Source of the DNA: JADJPL01 sp040382095
GTDB taxonomy: Bacteria; Bacteroidota; Bacteroidia; Chitinophagales; Saprospiraceae
NCBI GenBank assembly: GCA_040382095.1
Contig: JBEIGB010000024.1
Location: 1-39,170 of the forward strand
Length of the DNA stretch: 39,170 nt
Direction: 5' to 3'
The position numbers and the translations under genes were made by a program. The notes under the pieces are model-generated. The model was not told where the DNA came from and searched no databases. It worked only from the letters and a program-made list of their open reading frames with translations. The first letter of the stretch is position 1; each line of letters opens with the position of its first letter. Shown piece after piece: positions 16,096 through 25,380 of the stretch.

Positions 16096-16157
16096 CAAAA
16101 GACTTAGTTCAGGCTTTTTTTGGTTTTTCCTTTCCCTTGGTTCACTATCCCTTTTGT

Positions 16158-18320
16158 ATGATGAAAAGAAACTTTCTGGCCGTAGCGCTTGTACTCGCCG
16201 CTGTGCTGAAGGCCCTGGCAGGAGAAGGCATGTGGCTGCCCCTGCTCTTAAAGCAAAACGAGGCAGAGATGCAGCGCATGGGCATGAAAATGACCGCTGA
16301 AGACATCTACAGCATCAACAAAGGCAGCCTTAAAGATGCAATCATTCGGTTTGGAGGCGGATGCACCGGGAGCGTCATTTCGCCTTCCGGGCTGATCCTG
16401 ACCAATCATCATTGTGGATATGGCCAGATCCAATACCATTCCAGCCTGGAACGAAACTATCTGGAGAACGGATTCTGGGCCAAATCTCCGGCAGAAGAAC
16501 TCCCCAACCCTGGCCTGACGGTCACCTTTATCACGCGCATCGAAGACGTCAGCAAGCAAGCCCTTGCCGGGGTAACAGCTAACATGACAGAGCGCGAGCG
16601 GCAGGCCGCAATTGAGAAGAATACCAACGAAATAGCCTCCCGGGCAGCTAAGGAAGCATGGCAGGACGCAGCAGTGCGGCCTTTCTATTATGGCAACGCC
16701 TATTACTTGTTTATCACCGAAACGTTCCGCGACATACGACTGGTCGGGGCCCCTCCCGGGGCTGTCGGCAAGTTTGGCGCCGATACGGATAACTGGGTAT
16801 GGCCCCGGCATACAGGGGATTTTTCTATGTTCAGAATATATGCCGACCAAAATAACCGCCCTGCCGCTTATGCCCCGGGCAACGTCCCCTACCGCCCAAA
16901 ACACTACCTGCCGGTTTCGCTCAACGGGATAAAACCGGGCGATTTCACCCTGGTATTCGGTTTTCCAGGCAGGACCACCGAGTACCTGCCAGCCTCCGCT
17001 GTCGCCCAGACTGTTAATCTCCTCAACCCTATCCGCATTGATATCCGGAACCGCTCCCTGGCCGTCCTCGACGCAGCTATGCGGGCAGACGCAAAAGTCA
17101 AAATCCAGTATGCCAGCAAACAGTCCGGCCTGGCCAACTCCTGGAAAAAATGGATCGGTGAAAACCAGGGTCTCAAAAAAGCCGACGGGATAGCCCTAAA
17201 GAAAAAAACAGAAGCAGCGTTCCAGAGCCGGGTGATGGCCAAATCCGGCTGGGCGCAAGGATATGGCAGCCTGCTTCCCGAACTGGACAAACACTATGCC
17301 GCAATCGCGCCTTATGCAGCAGCACGCGAATATATCAACGAGATCGTTGGCGCAAATGTGGAGTTACTGCGCTTTGCCAACAGCCTCCGGCAATTCGTCG
17401 CAATCCACGACAACAATGGCCTGGAAGCCCTCTCCCAGCGCAAAGACCAGATAAAAGCCGCCTTTGAAGCCTTTTACAAAGATTACCGGCCCGAGGTGGA
17501 TCAACAGGTACTCGCCGCCCTTATCCCACTCTATTTCGAAAAAGTGCCCGGGGAATACCTCTCCCCTTTCGCCATCGAACAAATGAACTTTGCAGGCAAG
17601 GATGCCGCTGAATTCGCACGCATCACCTTCCTGAAATCCGAACTGTCCAGGCCGGGTAAATGGGCCACACTCGCAGCCAGCGACCCCGCTGCGGCAATAA
17701 AATCAATACGCGAAGACTACGCCTACCTCCTCGCACGCAGCATCCTGGAAACAGCAGAGGCCAGGGTCTTCCGCCCCTACAACGAAATCAACGACAAGAT
17801 TTCCATCGCGCAGCGCCGCTATATGCAGGCACTCCTGGAAGTATTCCCCGAAAAACGCTTCTACCCCGATGCCAACAGTACACTGCGGGTTACTTATGGT
17901 AAGGTCGAAGGCTACCAGCCCCGCGACGGCGTATATTATCAGCATTACACCTACCTCGATGGCGTAATGGAAAAATACCAACCGGGCGATTATGAGTTCG
18001 ATGTGCCGGAAAGGCTGCGGACGCTCTATCAAAACAAAGACTATGGACCTTATGCGGAGAATGGCCGTATGCCCGTTTGTTTTATCGGCTCAAACCATAC
18101 TACCGGCGGTAATTCCGGAAGCCCGGCAATAGATGGAAGCGGAAACCTCATCGGACTCAATTTCGACCGCGTCTGGGAAGGTACCATGAGCGATATCCTC
18201 TACGCTCCCGATATCTGCAGGAATATCATGGTAGATATCCGCTATATCCTGTTTATGGTGGATAAATATGCCGGCGCTTCGCACCTCATCAGGGAAATGA
18301 AAATCGTTCAGGGAAAATAA
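16158..18320 (+). CDS. S46 dipeptidyl peptidase, DPP11-like
   Basis: A secreted or periplasmic serine peptidase removing dipeptides from peptide N-termini. The start MMKRNFLAVALVLAAV gives a signal peptide and 720 residues, the usual S46 size; the open frame extends upstream, but that part covers the tRNA genes. The triad is visible: His85 in TNHHCGYG, Asp221 in RHTGDFSMF, and Ser653 in GGNSGSPAID. Arg671 in NFDRVWEG sits 18 residues after the serine, as does Arg673 after Ser655 in Porphyromonas gingivalis DPP11. That arginine selects Asp/Glu at P1, while DPP7 has Gly there. Acidic specificity is therefore likely but inferred. Confidence 0.92.
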   Translation: MMKRNFLAVALVLAAVLKALAGEGMWLPLLLKQNEAEMQRMGMKMTAEDIYSINKGSLKDAIIRFGGGCTGSVISPSGLILTNHHCGYGQIQYHSSLERNYLENGFWAKSPAEELPNPGLTVTFITRIEDVSKQALAGVTANMTERERQAAIEKNTNEIASRAAKEAWQDAAVRPFYYGNAYYLFITETFRDIRLVGAPPGAVGKFGADTDNWVWPRHTGDFSMFRIYADQNNRPAAYAPGNVPYRPKHYLPVSLNGIKPGDFTLVFGFPGRTTEYLPASAVAQTVNLLNPIRIDIRNRSLAVLDAAMRADAKVKIQYASKQSGLANSWKKWIGENQGLKKADGIALKKKTEAAFQSRVMAKSGWAQGYGSLLPELDKHYAAIAPYAAAREYINEIVGANVELLRFANSLRQFVAIHDNNGLEALSQRKDQIKAAFEAFYKDYRPEVDQQVLAALIPLYFEKVPGEYLSPFAIEQMNFAGKDAAEFARITFLKSELSRPGKWATLAASDPAAAIKSIREDYAYLLARSILETAEARVFRPYNEINDKISIAQRRYMQALLEVFPEKRFYPDANSTLRVTYGKVEGYQPRDGVYYQHYTYLDGVMEKYQPGDYEFDVPERLRTLYQNKDYGPYAENGRMPVCFIGSNHTTGGNSGSPAIDGSGNLIGLNFDRVWEGTMSDILYAPDICRNIMVDIRYILFMVDKYAGASHLIREMKIVQGK

Positions 18321-18359
18321 CCCAGGGGTTATGTCAAAAATACTTCTACCGCGAAAGAT

Positions 18360-18383
18360 GGCCTGTGCCGCCAAATAATATTC
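18360..18383 (-). repeat. Intergenic repeat, family A, partial copy
   Basis: On the minus strand it reads GAATATTATTTGGCGGC then ACAGGCC, matching the core at 39114-39135. It lies between the convergent S46 peptidase and AraC genes. Confidence 0.5.
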
Positions 18384-18462
18384 TTCCGGGGTCATGTAAC
18401 TCCCGAAGGCAACGGAAGACCTTTCACGCCCCCTCATATAGAATTTTATGCCTCACATTCCC

Positions 18463-19440
18463 TCAGAAATGTAGCAGGCGGGTAGCATAGGAAGTAGGCG
18501 GAAGGAGGTTGCGGGTCTCCGCCTTGGAGGGCAGGAACTGCCAGGGTGTCACCTGCGAGGACCAGTCGAAGGCATTTTTCTCCAAATAGCGCTTGCGGTA
18601 CTCCACCGGGGTACAGGACCGGTATTTACGGAACAGTCGGTTGAAATTGGCAAGGTTGTTAAAACCCGACTTTGCGCTGATCTGGGCAATCGTATCATCG
18701 GTATCCAGCAATAATTTACATGCATGACCGATGCGAAGGTCAACCAGGAACTGGGTGAAACTGCGAAAGGCGTATTTTTTAAAGAAATGGCTGAACGCGG
18801 ATTCACTCATGTGTACCTGCGCGGCCACATCGCCGATTTTGAGGTCCGGATTGGTGAGGTATTTCAGAATGTACGCATACGCTACCTGAATCCGGTTGCT
18901 CTCCGACCGGGCCGCCTGCGGCGTGAATGCACCGCTGGCCAAAAGCGTCTTTTCGTTGGAATTGGACAATAAATCCAGCAATTGAAAAAATTCGATGATA
19001 TTGGCAAAGCCTTTATCTTCTGTAAGGCTGACCATCAGCCGCATCGCGCCCTCAAAGGTCTTCCCATGGAATTTTATCCCCCTGCCGCTCTCCTGAAGCA
19101 GTTGCCGGATCTTGAAAAACCGCTCCTTCTGGAACATCTGCCCGCTGAACAAATCCATCGCAAACTGAATGGTAACCACCCTGTAGCTCTGACCGCTCTC
19201 CTGAAGATGTTGGTCGCCGTCCCATTTATGATATAGATATGGCCCCAGCAGCACAAGGTCATAGTCGGTGTAGCGCTCCGTGGAATCCCCCGCGATACGG
19301 CTCCCGGACATCCCCATGACCAGGTTAAGTTCATACTCCGAATGATTGTGGATTGGATAATCAAAGCCATTTTTTACAGAATCCAGGACTACAAAAACAT
19401 CCTGCTGCTTGAGCGGTGTGAGCTCGCGAAAAATATTCAT
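18463..19440 (-). CDS. AraC-family transcriptional regulator
   Basis: A 325-residue regulator with an N-terminal cupin-like sensor domain (PIHNHSEYELNLVMG near residue 29) and a C-terminal AraC-type double helix-turn-helix at about 190-285. The latter includes IGDVAAQVHMSESAFSHFFKKY and the signature IAQISAKSGFNNLANFNRLFRKY. The usual role is sugar-responsive activation of a neighbouring operon. It is divergent from the susC remnant across 178 bases and is the natural candidate to control this locus. The tail beyond residue 290 is poorly conserved. The inducer is unknown. Confidence 0.9.
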   Translation of the reverse strand: MNIFRELTPLKQQDVFVVLDSVKNGFDYPIHNHSEYELNLVMGMSGSRIAGDSTERYTDYDLVLLGPYLYHKWDGDQHLQESGQSYRVVTIQFAMDLFSGQMFQKERFFKIRQLLQESGRGIKFHGKTFEGAMRLMVSLTEDKGFANIIEFFQLLDLLSNSNEKTLLASGAFTPQAARSESNRIQVAYAYILKYLTNPDLKIGDVAAQVHMSESAFSHFFKKYAFRSFTQFLVDLRIGHACKLLLDTDDTIAQISAKSGFNNLANFNRLFRKYRSCTPVEYRKRYLEKNAFDWSSQVTPWQFLPSKAETRNLLPPTSYATRLLHF

Positions 19441-19555
19441 GACGAGAAATTTTATTTGTTAAATCACGCTGAAAGGAACATCCCGTATGGGCATTCCCCT
19501 ATTTTCCAAAAAAACACAATATCAACCATTCACAAAAATACTATTCTTTCGCATA

Positions 19556-19568
19556 ATTATACTATAAT
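19556..19568. promoter_or_regulatory. Small palindrome in the araC-susC gap
   Basis: ATTATA and TATAAT flank a single C, about 50 bases before the susC start. It could be an operator or part of a promoter. AraC proteins usually bind direct repeats, so the link is weak. Confidence 0.25.
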
Positions 19569-19618
19569 GATATTGCCCTAATCCCCAAATTTGTCGTCAG
19601 AATATAACCAAAGTGCCC

Positions 19619-20613
19619 ATGCGTTTTAAATCCATCTTTGCATTCATTTTATTTTTATTCGTTCAAAATGCTGTAGCTCAAATATTTACGGTAAAAGGAA
19701 CCGTTTTGTCCAGTGAGGATAAAGTACCCTTAATCGGGGCTACCGTCGTTGAGCAGGGTACTTCGAATGGCACGACCACCGACCTGGACGGGAAATTCAG
19801 CCTGCAAGTCGCTTCGGGGGCAGCAATACTCGAAATCAGCTATGTGGGCTTCGAGCGACTGGCCGTCCCGGTACAGGGAAGAAGAGAAATTGAAATCCTG
19901 CTGGCTCCCGAATCCAATCTCATCGAGGAGATTATCGTCACCGGGTACAGGAGTGAAATCCGCAGCGATATTTCGTCTGCCATTGCAACGGTGAAGGGCA
20001 GGGATATCGGCAAACTGGTGGTCAGTGGTATTGACCAGGCGACAAAATCATTGATGACAAAGACCGCCGCCACGTTGGCAATCCCTTCCCGGATTTTACC
20101 TATGGTATCTCTGCGGGCTTTAACTGGGGGAACCTCGATTTCTCGACCCTCATCCAGGGCGTGCAAGGCAACGACGTCTATTTCCTGTACGGCAATTTTG
20201 CATACGAAACCCAGCTCAGAGGATTCAATTCCTATCGCGAGCTCCTCGGGCGCTGGACACCGGACAATACCGATACGGGTATCCCAAAAGTCAGCGTGGA
20301 CGACCGCAACGGCAACCGCAGGATCTCTACCCGTTTTCTCGAAGACGGTTCCTACCTCCGCATCCGCAATATTACCCTGGGATACAATTTCAAGGATCTC
20401 GTCGGTTGGAAGGGCGTCAGTAGCCTCCGGCTGTTTGGAACTGTACAAAATGCCATTACCCTGACCAAATACCCGGGTATGGATCCCGAAATACAAGCCA
20501 ATGCCAATGACACCCGTGGGTTGGGGCTATCTTCCGACCTCGCCGTAGGTATTGACTGGGGGACGATCCCGGCACCGAGGATCTGGACCCTCGGTGTACA
20601 GATGCAATTCTGA
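19619..20613 (+). pseudogene. susC: susC, large internal deletion with frame change
   Basis: SusC proteins are TonB-dependent outer-membrane glycan importers of about 1000 residues. The first 140 codons (frame from the ATG at 19619) give a signal peptide, a carboxypeptidase-like regulatory domain (FTVKGTVLSSEDKVPLIGATV) and the start of the plug (IEEIIVTGYRSE to VVSGIDQA). At about 20036-20044 the sequence jumps, in another frame, to the C-terminal barrel: GDKIIDDKDRRHVGNPFPDF, then YGISAGFNWGNLDFSTLIQG, ending LGVQMQF. Around 650-800 residues, the plug and most of the barrel, are missing, so no working importer can be made. The left-hand frame runs on to 20464 as nonsense. Confidence 0.9.
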
Positions 20614-20667
20614 CGCCGCATGAAAAAAATATATGACTATTTGAACCAACAATATATTGCTTCAGGT

Positions 20668-22098
20668 ATGAAACAAGTCCTTTGTTTGCTCCTCATCGGC
20701 AGCATGTTGTTCTCCTCCTGCCAGGGCATTCTCGAAAAAGAGCCAATCGCCACGCTGGATGCCGGTTCCTTCTTTCAAAACGAGGAAGATGCTGTCCAGG
20801 CGATCAACGCAGCTTACCGCCCCCTTTTGTTCAATAACGAAAACAATAATTTCTACTGGGCATTTGCCTCCATCACCTCGGATGAGTCGGTCACGGGGGG
20901 CGATGGCTCCCGGGTGGGCCTGGTGGAGCTGGATGCCTTTACCTACACCCCGCGAACGGAAGAATTCAATACCTTCTGGAAGTTGCAATATACGGGTATC
21001 ATGCAGTGCAACCTCGTACTCGACAACCTGCCGAAAGTGGAGATCAACGAAACCCGCCGCAACCAGATTGCCGCAGAGGCCTTGTTCCTCCGCGCCTATT
21101 ATTACTTTCTGCTGGTACAAGTCTTTGGGGACGTACCTTTGTTTACCGCAATCACACCTCCCGAGCAGCACAAAATACCTAAAACACCCAAAGCGGATAT
21201 CCTCGCCCGCATTGAGGCCGACTGCGAACGCGCTGCGGAGTCCCTGCCAACACAGCGTAACCCTTCGGAAGTCGGGCGCCCAACAAAAGGATCGGCGCTG
21301 GCCCTTGCCGCCAAAGCTGGTCTTTACGGGCAAAAATGGCAAAAAGTGCTGGACAACGTAACGAAGATCAAGGCCCTCAACGTTTATCGCCTCATGGCGA
21401 ATTACGAGGATAATTTTAAAAAAGAAACGCAGAACAACGCCGAGAGTGTCTGGGAAATTCAGCATACCAACCTCGAACTTGGTGTGGGCAACTTCCTCAA
21501 CCAATGGCTCATGTCGCGAAAACTCCTGGGATATGGTTTTGCCGAGGTAACACCTGGCTTCGTCGCTGCCTTTGAACCTGGGGACCCCCGGAGAAGATTT
21601 ACGGTGGCCAGCAGGGACGAGCCCTATTTCGGCTCCATCTTCAAAAACTCGTTTTCCTCTACCACCTTCAGCCCAAGAAAATACCTGCAGGACCTCAAGG
21701 CCGTCACGCAGCCGGCAGACGGAGATATCAATTACACCGCCATCCGCTTTGCCGAGGTATTGCTCTGGGAGGCCGAAGCCCTCAACGAACTGGGCCGCGT
21801 CGCCGATGCACAGGCACCGCTGGAGCAGGTACGTGCACGGGCGCGGGTGCAATCGGCTGCACCTGCCACTACCCTGCCCCGCGTTACGACGACCAATCAG
21901 GAAACCATGCGGCAGGCCATCCGCCGGGAGCGTCAGGTAGAGTTGGGCTTTGAATTCCATCGCTTCTTCGACCTTGTCCGCTGGGGTATTGCTCCTACAG
22001 CCCTGCAGGGCTTTCAGGCAGGAAAGCACGAAGTCTTTCCCCTGCCACAAACCGAAATTGATTTAAACCCCGCCCTCGTTCAAAATAAGGGCTATTAA
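20668..22098 (+). CDS. susD: SusD-like glycan-binding outer-membrane lipoprotein
   Basis: SusD lipoproteins cap the SusC channel and bind glycans at the cell surface. The start at 20668 gives a lipoprotein signal ending LFSSC, with Cys18 as the acylation site. An open frame from 20620 exists but would place the signal too far in. Family segments include AALFLRAYYYFLLVQVFGDVPL-type (EALFLRAYYYFLLVQVFGDV here), the TPR-like helical region, and the C-terminal IRRERQVELGFEFHRFFDLVRWG. The length is 476 residues. It looks intact, yet its SusC partner is broken, so it may already be useless unless another SusC serves. Confidence 0.93.
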   Translation: MKQVLCLLLIGSMLFSSCQGILEKEPIATLDAGSFFQNEEDAVQAINAAYRPLLFNNENNNFYWAFASITSDESVTGGDGSRVGLVELDAFTYTPRTEEFNTFWKLQYTGIMQCNLVLDNLPKVEINETRRNQIAAEALFLRAYYYFLLVQVFGDVPLFTAITPPEQHKIPKTPKADILARIEADCERAAESLPTQRNPSEVGRPTKGSALALAAKAGLYGQKWQKVLDNVTKIKALNVYRLMANYEDNFKKETQNNAESVWEIQHTNLELGVGNFLNQWLMSRKLLGYGFAEVTPGFVAAFEPGDPRRRFTVASRDEPYFGSIFKNSFSSTTFSPRKYLQDLKAVTQPADGDINYTAIRFAEVLLWEAEALNELGRVADAQAPLEQVRARARVQSAAPATTLPRVTTTNQETMRQAIRRERQVELGFEFHRFFDLVRWGIAPTALQGFQAGKHEVFPLPQTEIDLNPALVQNKGY

Positions 22099-22134
22099 AC
22101 CGGAAAATACCGACCGCCAAATATCCGTACCGTT

Positions 22135-25100
22135 ATGACATTACTTCCGCAAAATTTACGCTTCATAGTCAAAATGGCAATCTGCTGCCTGCCAGGCTTC
22201 CTTCAGACCGCCTGGGCCCAGCAGGGTCAAATTGCCGTTCCGCGCGTGGAGCGAATGCCCAACCAACCCTCTCCTTACGATATGCGGGATTGGAAAACGG
22301 CTGCTATGCGGTACGACTCCTTTATTTACGACTGGAAGAAAACTGGTCAGCACCTCCCGTTGATCAGCTTTGGAACTACGGGGGTAAACTACCCGCAGCG
22401 GGAAACTTTCCGCCTCCACACCTATGTCGGTACCCGTTCGCCCCTGGGTAACGAAGCCATCAATGTGTTGCCCTCGCTGGTAGGGGCAAGCCTTGCAGGC
22501 ATTGACAAAACCAAGCAATTCGGAAAAAACTGGGTGCTGCTCGCACAGGACTTTTTCAATAAAGCCAACGGAGAAAATCTGTATCTCAACAATGCATCGG
22601 CCAGCAGCGGACAAGACTGGTGGTACGATATGATGCCCAATGTGTTCTTCTATCAGCTCTACGACCTCTACCCTAATCTCGGAGCCGAGGCAGACTGGCA
22701 GTTCAACACCATCGCCGCCCGTATGGCCGCAGCCGTCCGGGCAATGGGCGGCAAGGATGCTCCCTGGCAGGTACCAAATATGAATTACAGGGGCTGGAGG
22801 TTCAAAACCGGGACTCCCAATGCGAATGGGGTTCCTGAGCCCGAAGCTGCCGGGGCGTTCGCCTGGTTGCTTTACGCTGCATGGGTAAAAACGGGGAATC
22901 CGGAATATCTCAAAGCTGCGGAGTGGTCGCTCGAATTTCTCAACGAATGGACTTCCAACCCTTCTTACGAATTGCAATTGCCCTACGGGATCCTCACTGC
23001 AGCCCGCATGAATGCCGAACTGGGCACCCAATACGATATCAATAAAATGGTCAACTGGGCCTTCGACCGGGGTCCCCTCCGCGGATGGGGCGCCATTGTC
23101 GGCAACTGGGGGAATATCAATGTTTCCGGACTCATCGGTGAGGCCAATGATAATGGCAATGATTATGCCTTTCAGCTAAACGGTGTCCAACAGGCCGCGG
23201 CACTTGCACCGATGGTGCGCTACGACAAACGCTTTGCCCGTGCCATCGGAAAATGGATGCTCAACCTCTCCAATGCCACCCGGTTGTTCTTCCCCAACTT
23301 CCTCCCATCCGGTTTGCAGGATGGCTCGGCCTGGTCTTCGGCCAACGACCCGCAGGGGGCTATCGGCTACGAGGCATTGCGGCAGGTATGGCAGGGAATC
23401 ACCCCCTTCGCAACCGGCGATGCCTTGCGGGGCGGCTGGGCTGCAACCAACCTCTCCTTGTACAGCACCTCTTCCATCGGCTATCTCGGCGCGCTGGTAG
23501 AGAAAACCAATATTGACAAAATATTAAAAATCAATGTTTTAGCGACAGATTTTTTTCAAAAAAGCGCTTACCCGACTTACCTGTATTACAATTCCTATCC
23601 GATCGCCCAGAGCGTGGAGTTGGATGCAGGCAGTACGTCTGCTGATGTATATGAAGCACTTTCAGAAAAATTTATCCTGAAAAATATCAGCGGTAAGGTG
23701 AATTTGCTCATCCCAGCCAACGAGGCCATCCTCGTGACCCTTTGCCCTGCCGGCGGGACAGTGGCCTACGATAAAAATAAATTCCTGGTCAATGGGGTGG
23801 TCGTGGACTACCGGCAGCAGAGCGTGCCCTTTACCTCGCCGCCACGAATCAAAGCGTTGGCAGCGTCGAGCGCTCCGCTCGAAATAGGAGATACCACCAC
23901 AATTTTTGCAACCGCTTTCGACCCCGACACGCAGCAGCTGCAATACCAATGGAGCCCCAACCTCGGTACCACCAGCGGTTCGGGAGCTGCCGTCCGGTAC
24001 ATTGCCCCGACAAGGGCCGACACCGCACAAATCCGCTGTATTGTCAGCGACCCGGAAGGCAGGCGCGATACTGCGGTACTGTTGCTCCCCATAGTCCTCA
24101 AAATTAATGATCCCCCCCAAATCATCGAAGTCATCAAGGATAAATCCTATGCCGTTCCGGGCGGGACGGTACAATTCACCTGCATGGCAACGGATCCCGA
24201 CAACGATACCCTCACCTATCAGTGGGCCGCAGGGACGGGGGTTTTCAGCGGGTCTGGCAGGACGGTACAATGGACAGCCCCGTCCACCGAGGGTATGCCC
24301 GAGGTCACTGTGCGCGTGCGGGACAGCGGCGGGTTAAGCGCCGAAGCAAAGACCAGGATCCTCGTCAAGGCATTCGATCCGGCTACAAGGGGCAAACTCA
24401 TCGCCGACTATCCCTTCAGCGGTAATACCCTCGACGTAAGCGGCAACCAGTTGCACGGACTTTCATTTGGGGCTATCCCCAATACCGACCGCTTTGGACA
24501 GGCGCAGAGTGCCTACTACTTCAACGGCGGAGCACAGCATATTTCAGTGGCGAACAATGCCCTGCTCAATTTTCAGGATGGCATAACGATTAGCTGCTGG
24601 CTCAATGCAAGGGCCTTGCCTGACAAAGAAACCTTCCTGCTCTCGCACGGCAGTTGGCAAAACCGCTGGAAACTCTCCATTACCCCGGACCGCAAGCTAC
24701 GCTGGACCGTAAACACCTTTACCTCCATTGCCGACCTCGATGGGCTGGCCCCACTCAAAACCGACAGTTTTTACCACGTTGCCGCAACCTATTCGGAAGG
24801 ACTGATGGCCCTGTACCTCAACGGTGAGCTCCATAGCTTCCGGACGATGAACGGGAAAATGCGCACTACATCGGCAGCATTCCTTATCGGCCAGATGCTG
24901 CCCGGGGATAATGCCTACAACTTCAAGGGCGTAATAGACGAGGTAAAAGTTTTCGATTATGCACTGACACCGGACGCTGTAAAACTGCTGACCGGCCAGG
25001 GGACCACCCCGACAAGCAACCTGAGCCGCCCCGACATCCGGGAACTCATTGTTTTCCCCAACCCCGGAGCCGGGCAAATTACCATCAAGGCGCCAATAAT

Positions 25101-25269
25101 CCTGGAGCAGGTCAAAGTCTTTGATATTTCCGGGAGACTGGTTCAGGAGATTCCATGTGGCAGCGCGGATCAGGCGGAGTTGGATTTGAGGCATTGCCGA
25201 CCAGGACTATACCAGATCGTAGGCATAGGGCCGGAAGGCAGGGTGTCCGGCAGATTTGTAAGGCTTTGA
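22135..25269 (+). CDS. Secreted multidomain protein: putative alpha/alpha-toroid glycan-active region, Ig-like repeats, LamG, T9SS sorting domain
   Basis: A 1044-residue secreted protein. After a signal peptide (ending TAWAQ) comes a region of about 540 residues rich in Trp and helical segments (AAGAFAWLLYAAWVKTGNP, AAEWSLEFLNEW, AARMNAEL), resembling alpha/alpha-toroid glycosidases or lyases. I cannot assign a GH or PL family. Two Ig/cadherin-like repeats follow (about 560-660 and 665-745, each with FDPDT- or TDPDND-type calcium-like loops). Then come a LamG jellyroll (about 755-950) and a T9SS type A sorting domain (LIVFPNPGAGQ to the end). It follows susD by 36 bases and looks intact. A role in glycan breakdown is inferred from context. 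Confidence 0.8.
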   Translation: MTLLPQNLRFIVKMAICCLPGFLQTAWAQQGQIAVPRVERMPNQPSPYDMRDWKTAAMRYDSFIYDWKKTGQHLPLISFGTTGVNYPQRETFRLHTYVGTRSPLGNEAINVLPSLVGASLAGIDKTKQFGKNWVLLAQDFFNKANGENLYLNNASASSGQDWWYDMMPNVFFYQLYDLYPNLGAEADWQFNTIAARMAAAVRAMGGKDAPWQVPNMNYRGWRFKTGTPNANGVPEPEAAGAFAWLLYAAWVKTGNPEYLKAAEWSLEFLNEWTSNPSYELQLPYGILTAARMNAELGTQYDINKMVNWAFDRGPLRGWGAIVGNWGNINVSGLIGEANDNGNDYAFQLNGVQQAAALAPMVRYDKRFARAIGKWMLNLSNATRLFFPNFLPSGLQDGSAWSSANDPQGAIGYEALRQVWQGITPFATGDALRGGWAATNLSLYSTSSIGYLGALVEKTNIDKILKINVLATDFFQKSAYPTYLYYNSYPIAQSVELDAGSTSADVYEALSEKFILKNISGKVNLLIPANEAILVTLCPAGGTVAYDKNKFLVNGVVVDYRQQSVPFTSPPRIKALAASSAPLEIGDTTTIFATAFDPDTQQLQYQWSPNLGTTSGSGAAVRYIAPTRADTAQIRCIVSDPEGRRDTAVLLLPIVLKINDPPQIIEVIKDKSYAVPGGTVQFTCMATDPDNDTLTYQWAAGTGVFSGSGRTVQWTAPSTEGMPEVTVRVRDSGGLSAEAKTRILVKAFDPATRGKLIADYPFSGNTLDVSGNQLHGLSFGAIPNTDRFGQAQSAYYFNGGAQHISVANNALLNFQDGITISCWLNARALPDKETFLLSHGSWQNRWKLSITPDRKLRWTVNTFTSIADLDGLAPLKTDSFYHVAATYSEGLMALYLNGELHSFRTMNGKMRTTSAAFLIGQMLPGDNAYNFKGVIDEVKVFDYALTPDAVKLLTGQGTTPTSNLSRPDIRELIVFPNPGAGQITIKAPIILEQVKVFDISGRLVQEIPCGSADQAELDLRHCRPGLYQIVGIGPEGRVSGRFVRL

Positions 25270-25380
25270 TTGAACACCAATGGGGGCAACCCCGAACGCA
25301 AACGCCGAATGCTGACTTTGGCTGCGCGTCGGATTGTTCCCATTACGGGACCATATTCTTTATTAAAAACTTTAATTCGA

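Noticed and set aside
15858..16157. N-terminal extension of the S46 peptidase by 100 codons
   Set aside because: It covers both tRNA genes; the signal peptide starts at 16158.
20662..22050. 462-codon open frame on the minus strand
   Set aside because: It is exactly antisense to susD, has no recognisable motif, and follows from codon use on the coding strand.
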